Position numbers and translations under genes: made by a program
Part shown: positions 56,045 through 63,023 of the stretch, one piece after another
Position numbering within the stretch: position 1 is the stretch's first letter
Layout: each line of letters opens with the position of its first letter
Notes under the pieces: model-generated
Seen by the model: the letters and a program-made list of their open reading frames with translations, nothing else
Databases searched by the model: none
Told to the model about the DNA's origin: nothing
DNA from: Nitratiruptor sp. YY09-18
GTDB lineage: Bacteria; Campylobacterota; Campylobacteria; Campylobacterales; Nitratiruptoraceae
Reading direction: 5' to 3'
Assembly: GCF_016593235.1 (NCBI RefSeq)
Contig: NZ_AP023065.1
Coordinates: forward strand, 868,001 to 932,000
Length of the DNA: 64,000 bases

Positions 56045-57183
56045 TGTACCTCCTGCAAAAGATTGCCATACTTGTAGTATGCCGCGCAAGCACCTTCACT
56101 GCTTACCATGCAGCTACCCAATGGCTTTTGTGGTGTACAGGCAGTTCCAAAGACCTGACACTCAGTCGGTTTTGCCATGCCACGCAAAATATCGCCACAG
56201 ATACAGAGTTTGTGATCCTCAATCTCCTCTTTGGGAAGTTCATAAAGCTTTTCAGCATCCAAATGTTCATACTCATCTTTTAATCTCCATGCACTTTTTG
56301 GGATATTTCCAAGTCCCCGCCATTTGAAAAGTTCTCTTTTTTCAAAATATTTTTCAATCAATTTTTGGGCATTAATATTTCCATTACGGTTCACACTTCT
56401 TTTATACTGAATCTCAACTTCACATCGATTCTCTAAAAATTGATAAATAATCATCAAAACACCTTCCATTACATCCACTGGCTCAAACCCAGCAACAACC
56501 ACAGGACGTTTATATTTCGTTGGAAACTCTTCATAGATTTTGCTACCAGTAATGACGCTTACATGGCTTGGTCCCAAAAACGCGTCGATTTGGTTGTTGT
56601 AGCTGTCGATATGCTCATCACGGCTATCAATCAGCTCTCTCATCACTTCTGGTACCGTAACGTGATTGATGTGATAGAGAATATTACTTATCTTTTGTTT
56701 CATGGCATTCTCGATGAGTGCCACCGTCATCGGTGTGGTAGTCTCAAAACCGATAGCAAAAAAGATCACTTTTTTCGTAGGATTCTCTTTAGCAATTTTC
56801 ATCACATCCAATGGACTATATACAACTCGTACATCAGCCCCTTTGCTTCTTGCATCTTGCAAGCTCCCCCTGCTTCCTGGCACTTTAATCATATCTCCAA
56901 GAGTACATAAAATTACATCCTCTTGCATAGCCAAAATATAGGCATGATCGATCCGCTCCTTTGGCATGATACAGACCGGACATCCTGGTCCATGGATGAA
57001 GCGAATATTTTTAGGCAAAAGCTGCAAAAGACCATACTTCATAATCGTGTGTGTATGTCCTCCACATACTTCCATGATATTGATAGGATGATCAAGTTTT
57101 TGTGCTTCTTGATTGATTGCTTTTGATAAAGCTTTGATGGTTTTGGGATCACGGAATTTTTCATAAAAATCTTTAAGTTCCAC
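56041..57183 (-). CDS. hypD: Hydrogenase formation protein HypD
   Basis: HypD is an iron-sulfur protein that, with HypC, assembles Fe(CN)2CO. The sequence has the expected cysteine motifs MEVCGGHTHTIMKYG, GPGCPVCI and the cluster set CICGDILRGMAKPTECQVFG...CTPQKPLGSCMVSSEGACAAYY near the C-terminus. I prefer the GTG at 57183 because GGAG lies six bases upstream. An ATG two codons earlier (57189) directly abuts that GGAG. Either way the start lies within the end of hypC, and length (about 380) is normal. Confidence 0.95.
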   Translation of the reverse strand: MELKDFYEKFRDPKTIKALSKAINQEAQKLDHPINIMEVCGGHTHTIMKYGLLQLLPKNIRFIHGPGCPVCIMPKERIDHAYILAMQEDVILCTLGDMIKVPGSRGSLQDARSKGADVRVVYSPLDVMKIAKENPTKKVIFFAIGFETTTPMTVALIENAMKQKISNILYHINHVTVPEVMRELIDSRDEHIDSYNNQIDAFLGPSHVSVITGSKIYEEFPTKYKRPVVVAGFEPVDVMEGVLMIIYQFLENRCEVEIQYKRSVNRNGNINAQKLIEKYFEKRELFKWRGLGNIPKSAWRLKDEYEHLDAEKLYELPKEEIEDHKLCICGDILRGMAKPTECQVFGTACTPQKPLGSCMVSSEGACAAYYKYGNLLQEVQ

Positions 57184-57466
57184 TGCCATCTCCTGGACAG
57201 TTGTCACTCTCATTGATAAGCTGTTTCTTTTCAGCCTCTTCCATCTTCTCAATAATCTCTTGATACAAAGCTATGGACTCTTTTGCATACTCCTCATCGA
57301 TGATATTCATAGCATAACCGATATGGATAAGTACGAAATCACCCACTTTGACTTCATCGGCGATAAAATCGATTCCCACTTCTCTTTGCACACCCAATGT
57401 ATCAACAATCGCCGTACACTTTTCTTGATCGATGCTTACAACTTTGCTTGGAATGGATAGACACAT
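57173..57466 (-). CDS. hypC: Hydrogenase chaperone HypC
   Basis: The 97-residue HypC/HupF family chaperone begins with the invariant MCLSIPSKV, where Cys2 carries the Fe(CN)2CO precursor together with HypD. VGDFVLIHIGYAMNIIDEEYA completes the family pattern. The C-terminal tail (residues 75-97) is longer than usual and ends in a Gly/Asp-rich sequence that encodes the hypD start region in another frame. The start overlaps hypB by one base (TGATG). Confidence 0.96.
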   Translation of the reverse strand: MCLSIPSKVVSIDQEKCTAIVDTLGVQREVGIDFIADEVKVGDFVLIHIGYAMNIIDEEYAKESIALYQEIIEKMEEAEKKQLINESDNCPGDGSGT

Positions 57467-58203
57467 CAGCGCATCTCCTTTTTAAACATAATCCACTGAG
57501 CCACTCTTTTGATAGACTCTTCATCTTTTGTAGAGACTTCTAAAATATCAACATTTGGTTTGAGTCTCCTTGCTGTCTCTTTGGCTTTCTGCACGTCAAA
57601 ATCAAAGTATGGCAAAAGATCTGTTTTTGTAATGAGTACAAGATCTGCTTGTCGAAACATCACCGGATACTTTTCTATCTTGTCATCTCCTTCGGGAACA
57701 CTGACTAAAACGATATTGAGATGTGCCCCTACATCATAGCTTGCAGGACAAACCAAATTGCCAACATTTTCGATAAAGCAGACATCAATATCACTTAAAT
57801 CTATATGATGTAATCCATCATGCACCATGAAAGCATCCAGATGACATGCACTTCCCGTAGTGATTTGGTAAGCCTGAATTCCTTTTGCTCTGATGCGATC
57901 TGCATCCCTGTTTGTTTCCAAATCTCCTTCAATCACTGCAAATTTAAATCTATCTATTTCAGCCAACTTCTCTAGAAGAGAAGTCTTGCCGCTTCCTGGA
58001 CTGCTCATGAGATTGATTGCCAAAACATCGGCTCTATCAAAATGAGCCCTGTTGTGTGCAGCTTCATGATCATTTTTATCCAAGATTTTTGTAATTACTT
58101 CAATCGTTTTTGTGTCATTTAGCTGGGGATTTGCATGAAGCTCATGTTTGTGATCATGATGGTGATGGTGTTCAGTTATACTACATCCGCAATCTTTGCA
58201 CAT
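57466..58203 (-). CDS. hypB: Hydrogenase nickel-incorporation GTPase HypB
   Basis: A 245-residue GTPase that powers nickel insertion. The N-terminus has the high-affinity metal motif MCKDCGCS followed by a short His-rich stretch (HHHHHDHKHELH) that can store nickel. The G domain follows: NLMSSPGSGKTSLLEKL (P-loop), VIEGDLETNRDADRIRAKG, GSACHLDA (metal site at the dimer interface), ENVGNLVCPA and ITKTDLLP. It begins nine bases after the nickel permease gene. Confidence 0.97.
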   Translation of the reverse strand: MCKDCGCSITEHHHHHDHKHELHANPQLNDTKTIEVITKILDKNDHEAAHNRAHFDRADVLAINLMSSPGSGKTSLLEKLAEIDRFKFAVIEGDLETNRDADRIRAKGIQAYQITTGSACHLDAFMVHDGLHHIDLSDIDVCFIENVGNLVCPASYDVGAHLNIVLVSVPEGDDKIEKYPVMFRQADLVLITKTDLLPYFDFDVQKAKETARRLKPNVDILEVSTKDEESIKRVAQWIMFKKEMR

Positions 58204-58212
58204 TTTGACTCC

Positions 58213-58854
58213 TTAGATAAACATATTTGTTCCAACTATCAACGAGATTACTCCCGCTGTAGCAAACGCTACCCGTATATTTTTTTGTGTTTTAAGTAGA
58301 TTCTCATTGATTAAAGATATAAAATACCCAAACATTAAAAAGACCAGCATTACGCCAATCGTAAAACTAGCAACCATCATCAAGTTTACTTCATGATGAG
58401 CGATAGCACTGAGCGTAATCAGCATACCTCGCACACCACCTATACCCATGAGAGTACCAACTGTCAAAGCAGATGTTACTTGCTTTTTTTCACCATGCTC
58501 ATGCTTTTTGCCATACCATATATGAATATGCTTTTTTCCATTATGTTCGTGCCATCCAACATTGATACGACCGCTCAATGCCATAAAAAGCAAAAAAAGT
58601 CCAATTGCAATAATTACGCTTGAGCTGGCGTAATCACCCCATGCAAGAAGAGTTTCGCTGATATCGATATGCTGTAAAATTTTTGCAAAGATAAAAAGAG
58701 ATACTCCATGTCCTAAGGCAAAAGCGAGTGTGATTAGCATCGTTTTCTTTTTGCTTTTACCAATACTAAAATCGGTAATGGCTGTAAGATGATCTGGACC
58801 GAAAGCGTGTAATATCCCATACCAAAAGATTAATAGAAGAGGCAAAGAATCCAT
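58213..58854 (-). CDS. Nickel/cobalt permease-like membrane protein (NicO/UreH type)
   Basis: A 213-residue protein with about six transmembrane helices. It carries HAFGPDHLTAITDFSIG in the first helix region, the H-x4-DH metal motif of nickel/cobalt transporters and UreH-like proteins, plus a His-rich loop (HEHNGKKHIHIWYGKKHEHGEK) between helices. ATG 58854 is preferred because AAGGA lies seven bases upstream; an in-frame GTG at 58887 would sit within the operator palindrome. As first gene of the hyp operon it most likely supplies nickel to HypA/HypB. Confidence 0.8.
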   Translation of the reverse strand: MDSLPLLLIFWYGILHAFGPDHLTAITDFSIGKSKKKTMLITLAFALGHGVSLFIFAKILQHIDISETLLAWGDYASSSVIIAIGLFLLFMALSGRINVGWHEHNGKKHIHIWYGKKHEHGEKKQVTSALTVGTLMGIGGVRGMLITLSAIAHHEVNLMMVASFTIGVMLVFLMFGYFISLINENLLKTQKNIRVAFATAGVISLIVGTNMFI

Positions 58855-58870
58855 CACTTCATCCTTTGTG

Positions 58871-58888
58871 AGTGAATGATTATTCACT
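58871..58888. promoter_or_regulatory. 18-bp palindrome (AGTGAAT-N4-ATTCACT) in the divergent hyp promoter region
   Basis: AGTGAATGATTATTCACT is a perfect seven-base inverted repeat about a four-base centre. It lies right after the - strand -10 box of the nickel permease-hyp operon, so a bound protein would block the transcription start. It is 65 bases upstream of the divergent zinc-ribbon/HTH gene. The symmetry suggests a dimeric repressor; the A/T-rich core recalls Fur-family sites, but identity is not established. Confidence 0.65.
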
Positions 58889-58894
58889 ATTATA
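58889..58894 (-). promoter_or_regulatory. -10 element of the nickel permease-hyp operon
   Basis: A perfect TATAAT on the - strand, directly adjacent to the palindrome at 58871-58888. The predicted start of transcription (about 58882) lies inside the palindrome. No strong -35 box is present. Confidence 0.55.
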
Positions 58895-58952
58895 GACTAG
58901 TTTGGTAAAATAAAAATAAAAATGGTAATATCTTCTATAAAAATGGGACCAC

Positions 58953-59588
58953 ATGCGATGTATCTATTGTAATGCACCCACTTATCTTCTCGGTAACGGC
59001 AATAGAAAATGCAAAAGATGTAAAAGAAAGTTCAGTCCAGAAAAAATTGCGAGAAAAGAAAAAATTGTTAAATGTTTTTGCGAAAATCTCTCTGTCAATG
59101 AATGTATGAGACGAAGCGGCTATAACTATGTTACCATTAAAAATTATTATGAAATGTTTAGAAAAAAAATTGCAACTTTTATGGAAGAGGAGTACTTGAA
59201 CCGTCAAGAGACAATAGCATATGAAGAGTATATCTACTTGGAACGCTCAAAGGATCCAAAAAAAAATATTTTTGATGGATACAATTTTTTAACATTTGAC
59301 TATGGAGGAAAAATCTATAATCTTTTGATGCCCGATCTTTCAAGATTTAAACCCTATTTTAGTGAAGACGGACTCAATGAAGTTTATTACAAAGAGTTTA
59401 AAAATTTTTTACGGGTCTCGAAGCTACAAAAAAATAGTCAAAACGGGCTTATTTACGATTTTTGGAGCTATTTGGAAGATTTATTACCAAAATATAGAGG
59501 GATTAAAAGGGAAAACTTTTTCTATTACCTCAAAGAGGCTGAGTTTAAGTTCAATTTTGATTGCAAAAAATTAAAGGAAATAGTATGA
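58953..59588 (+). CDS. Zinc-ribbon / helix-turn-helix protein, transposase-like N-terminus
   Basis: A 211-residue protein. The N-terminus has a zinc ribbon (CIYCNAPTYLLGNGNRKCKRC, residues 3-23) like those at the start of IS1595/InsA-type transposases, then an HTH-like segment (NECMRRSGYNYVTIKNYYEMF). The rest (about 80-211) is a charged, aromatic-rich domain; I see no DDE catalytic motif and no flanking repeats, so it is not an active transposase. It is cotranscribed with the flavoprotein that follows (ATGA overlap) and is divergent from the hyp operon across the palindrome. A regulator of hydrogenase genes is possible. Confidence 0.65.
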   Translation: MRCIYCNAPTYLLGNGNRKCKRCKRKFSPEKIARKEKIVKCFCENLSVNECMRRSGYNYVTIKNYYEMFRKKIATFMEEEYLNRQETIAYEEYIYLERSKDPKKNIFDGYNFLTFDYGGKIYNLLMPDLSRFKPYFSEDGLNEVYYKEFKNFLRVSKLQKNSQNGLIYDFWSYLEDLLPKYRGIKRENFFYYLKEAEFKFNFDCKKLKEIV

Positions 59589-60784
59589 AAAAAGTGGTTG
59601 TCATAGGCGGTGGATATGGAGGGATAAAGGCTTTGGAGGAGTTTGCAAGAAATGATCAAAATATTGAAGTAACACTTATTGATCAACATACCTATCACTA
59701 TCTTCAAACGGAGAGTTACGATCTCGTTGCTTCGAAAATCCCAATTCAAGAGAGTTTTATCTATTTGCCAACACTGATTGCTAGTTTTGGCGAAAATTTT
59801 CATTTTATCCATGATGAAGCGATTGTTATCAAGGAAAATCAAGTTGTATGCAAAGAGGGAACCTATCCTTTTGATTATTGCGTTATTGCAACTGGTAGCG
59901 TGACAAAATTTTTACAAGGATTTGAGAAAAAAGGAAAACACTCTTTGGGTGTCAAAAGTCTGCGTGCGGCTCTTCATATAAAACAGTATTTTGAAGAGGA
60001 GCTCTTTGCAAGACTTGAACCAAAAAGAGCGCAAAGAAGTTTTCGAGTCATTGTCATTGGTGGGGGTTTGAGTGGAGTAGAGATAGCAGCCGAAATGCGA
60101 TGCTATTTCAACCAATATGTAAAAGAAAATGCCCTAAGTTGTGGAAATATCGAAATCCAACTTCTATCAAAACATATTTTAAAAGGACTTGATCAGAAAA
60201 CACGCGATAAGGCTGTAAAAAGGTTGCGTCAATTAGATGTTTCTTTAGTGCCTCAATATGTCAATGAAATTACAGAACAAAAGGCGATACTCAGTAGTGG
60301 AGAAACGATAGATTTTGATTTTGCCATATTTGCCGGGGGAATTGAGCCCTCACCTTTTATTCGAAATCTTGAATATACAAAAGATGCGAGAGGATTTTTG
60401 GTCGTTGATGAGTATTTGCGAGTAGAAAAAAATATCTTTGCTGTAGGTGATGTAGCAGTTTTAAAAGATAAAGAAGGAAATATTATTCCTCCCACAGCAC
60501 AAAGTGCTGAGCAAAGTGGAGTAATTGCCGCTAAAAATATCCTTCAGGCCATTTCCAACCAACCTTTGCAAAGAGCAGATATCAGACTGCGGGGACTAGC
60601 CATTGCTCTAGGTGGTACATATGCCATAATCGTAACTCCTTTTGGTTTTCAAATCAGGGGGATTCTGGGTTGGATTGGCAAAAAAGCGATAGAAAAATGG
60701 TATAAATGGCCTCTCAAATTTAAAGCAAAGCAAGGATTCCAAAAATTAACGGCATGTAAGGAGAAAATAAAAAAACTGCGCTGA
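59585..60784 (+). CDS. NDH-2-like FAD-dependent pyridine nucleotide oxidoreductase
   Basis: A 399-residue flavoprotein with FAD-binding VVVIGGGYGGIKALEEF at the start, the NAD(P)-binding VIVIGGGLSGVEIAAEM near 155, an ATG-like CVIATGSVTKFL and the second FAD motif IFAVGDVAVLKD near 285 followed by PPTAQSAEQSG. This is the type II NADH:quinone dehydrogenase / sulfide:quinone reductase fold; the lack of the redox Cys pair and the YHYLQ-type N-terminal motif favour NDH-2. It could oxidise NADH or another donor at the membrane; its link to hydrogenase genes is only positional. ATG 59585 has AAAGGAAA upstream. Confidence 0.8.
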   Translation: MKKVVVIGGGYGGIKALEEFARNDQNIEVTLIDQHTYHYLQTESYDLVASKIPIQESFIYLPTLIASFGENFHFIHDEAIVIKENQVVCKEGTYPFDYCVIATGSVTKFLQGFEKKGKHSLGVKSLRAALHIKQYFEEELFARLEPKRAQRSFRVIVIGGGLSGVEIAAEMRCYFNQYVKENALSCGNIEIQLLSKHILKGLDQKTRDKAVKRLRQLDVSLVPQYVNEITEQKAILSSGETIDFDFAIFAGGIEPSPFIRNLEYTKDARGFLVVDEYLRVEKNIFAVGDVAVLKDKEGNIIPPTAQSAEQSGVIAAKNILQAISNQPLQRADIRLRGLAIALGGTYAIIVTPFGFQIRGILGWIGKKAIEKWYKWPLKFKAKQGFQKLTACKEKIKKLR

Positions 60785-60914
60785 ATCGCAGAAAATCGGA
60801 TTGATAACTTTTAAAAAATTAAGAGGTTTTAATTTTGAAAGATTGCAGCTCAAAGAGATTATCAGCAAAAAAAGTGGAGAGGTATGTTGGAGATAAAGGA
60901 GCATTGATAGTTCA

Positions 60915-63023
60915 TTAATAGTTTTCGAGTGCATACCAGAGTTGTCCCAGACTGATTCCACCATCATTTATAGGGGTATGTGTTGGAAAGAAGTATGGGA
61001 TGCTGTTTTGTTGCAGTTTATTGATAGTAATTTCTAGTAAAGTTTTGTTTTGAAAGACGCCTCCGCTCAAAACAACCGGGAGTTTCTCTCTTTTTGCGAT
61101 TTCGACAATAATAGCAGTGAGAGTATTTAAAAATTTCGTAGGAATATCCGCTTTTTTATCCTTGATGAGGGATAGAAAATCTATTGTAATGATTCCATCG
61201 TGAATATAAAACTCATATTGATCCTCTCTGGCTTGATATGCTTTTTCTACTAAAAGACCGGTATAGCCCTCATACTCTTGTTTTTTACAAAGGCCTGCAA
61301 GAAAAGCAACCGCATCAAAGAGTCTTCCAACGGAGCTCGTTTCAAAGCAGTTGATATTTTTATCATAGGTAAGATTAAAGAGCCTATCTTCTACTTCAAA
61401 ACCATACTTCTTTAAAAGACTCCAAGCAATAAGCCTGATATCTTTAATAGCTTTTTCTCCTCCTGCAATTTTAAAATACTCAAAATGGTATTTTCTTTCA
61501 TCACCTACAAACACCTCCCCACCCCACACTTTTGTATCATCACCATATCCTGTTCCATCCCAACTAAATCCCAAAAAGAGCTCTTGTGACAGAGGATAGT
61601 TTGTAAGCTCCATCTCTGCCTTCGCAGCATAGGTATGAGCCAAATGGTGTTGCACTACAATAGTTTTAATATTCAAAGATTTTGCATATTGCGTTGTCTC
61701 ATATCCCGGATGTTTGTCGCATACGACAACTTCCGGTGAAAAGTCATATATTTTTTGAAAATCTTCAATCACTTTGACAAAATACTCATAACTTTGGATG
61801 TTTTTGATGTCACCGATGTGAGGACTAAGAATAACATTGTTTGCAAAACTGAAAGCAATGGTATTTTTTTGGCGTGCACCAACAGCTAAGATAGAAGGAA
61901 GTTCTTTATCAACAAAAAAGCTTTTCGGAGCATATCCACGAGAGAGTCTGTAAAAAAGAGTCTTTTTATCTACGCTCACTACCACACTATCATCACAACT
62001 GCGAATGATTTCTCGATTGTAATATAAAACTTTTTGCGTAAATTTTTTAATATTCTCTTCATCTTTAACAATTGGCTCATCCGAGATATTGGCGCTTGTA
62101 ACTACCAAAGGAGAATCTATTAAAGAAAAAAGAAGATAATAAATTGGCGAATAGGGTAAAAAAACGCCAAGTCTATCGATATCAGGCGCTACATCTGCAA
62201 AATACTCTTTTGCTTTGATGATGACAATAGGACGCTCTTTGGATAGAATGAGTCTTTTTTCATTTTCATCAATATCACAAATCTCTTTTATTTTATCTAT
62301 GGAAGGAAACATAAGAGCAAAGGGCTTTTTGGGTCTTTTTTTGATTTGTCTGAGTTTGTGAGCTGATTTTGGAAGGCAGACAAGATGGTATCCCCCTACT
62401 CCTTTTATTGCAACAATTTCACCATTTTGAATATCGTTTGCAGCTTTTTGTATCGCTTCATATCCTTGAAAAGAGCTATAAAAAAGTTTTGGTCCACAAC
62501 TGTCACAACCAATCGGCTGTGCATGAAAAAAGCGGCTGTTTGGATCGTTATACTCTTTTTGGCACTCCTGACACATAGGAAATTTTGCCATGGAGGTGTT
62601 TTTACGATCATAAGGAAGATCTTTGATGATGGTAAATCTTGGACCGCAGTTTGTGCAGTTGATAAGAGGATAATACAATCGCCTGCTATTTGGGTTAAAA
62701 AGATCTTCTAAGCACGCATCACAAATAGAGATATCTGGAGATAGAAATGTTTCTTTTTGCCCCTCTTGGCTTTTGATAATTGTAAAACTTTGAAAATTTT
62801 GTTTTGGAGTATTTTGGATTTGCAGTGAAAAGATTTTGGCCAAAGGCGGAAGTTTTGATTGAAGATGCTCTAAAAAAAGCTCCTTATTCTTACCCTCTAT
62901 AACAATCTCTACACCATCACTGCAGTTTCTGATAAATCCCTTGAGTCCAAGTTCATTGGCCAGTTTATAGACAAAGGGACGAAAACCCACTCCTTGGACG
63001 ATCCCTTTGACAAATATTCTCAT
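60915..63023 (-). CDS. hypF: Carbamoyltransferase HypF
   Basis: HypF makes thiocarbamate on HypE from carbamoyl phosphate, the source of cyanide ligands. The 702 residues contain an acylphosphatase domain (KGIVQGVGFRPFVYKLA), the four CxxC zinc pairs (CDAC, CTNC, CQEC, CDSC), a YrdC-like domain (IVAIKGVGGYHLVC) and the Kae1-like carbamoyltransferase domain (VVQHHLAHTYAA, GFSWDGTGYGDDTKVWGGE, VVLSGGVFQNKTLLE). Length is slightly short of the usual 740-770. It overlaps the upstream ASKHA gene by four bases. Confidence 0.96.
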   Translation of the reverse strand: MRIFVKGIVQGVGFRPFVYKLANELGLKGFIRNCSDGVEIVIEGKNKELFLEHLQSKLPPLAKIFSLQIQNTPKQNFQSFTIIKSQEGQKETFLSPDISICDACLEDLFNPNSRRLYYPLINCTNCGPRFTIIKDLPYDRKNTSMAKFPMCQECQKEYNDPNSRFFHAQPIGCDSCGPKLFYSSFQGYEAIQKAANDIQNGEIVAIKGVGGYHLVCLPKSAHKLRQIKKRPKKPFALMFPSIDKIKEICDIDENEKRLILSKERPIVIIKAKEYFADVAPDIDRLGVFLPYSPIYYLLFSLIDSPLVVTSANISDEPIVKDEENIKKFTQKVLYYNREIIRSCDDSVVVSVDKKTLFYRLSRGYAPKSFFVDKELPSILAVGARQKNTIAFSFANNVILSPHIGDIKNIQSYEYFVKVIEDFQKIYDFSPEVVVCDKHPGYETTQYAKSLNIKTIVVQHHLAHTYAAKAEMELTNYPLSQELFLGFSWDGTGYGDDTKVWGGEVFVGDERKYHFEYFKIAGGEKAIKDIRLIAWSLLKKYGFEVEDRLFNLTYDKNINCFETSSVGRLFDAVAFLAGLCKKQEYEGYTGLLVEKAYQAREDQYEFYIHDGIITIDFLSLIKDKKADIPTKFLNTLTAIIVEIAKREKLPVVLSGGVFQNKTLLEITINKLQQNSIPYFFPTHTPINDGGISLGQLWYALENY

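Noticed and set aside
58953-59588. Insertion sequence around the transposase-like zinc-ribbon gene.
   Set aside because: No terminal inverted repeats or target duplications were seen, there is no DDE motif, and the gene is coupled to the downstream flavoprotein.
59585-60784. Sulfide:quinone oxidoreductase assignment for the flavoprotein.
   Set aside because: The paired active-site cysteines expected for SQR were not evident at the usual positions, while the overall motif pattern fits NDH-2 better. This was not tested by alignment.
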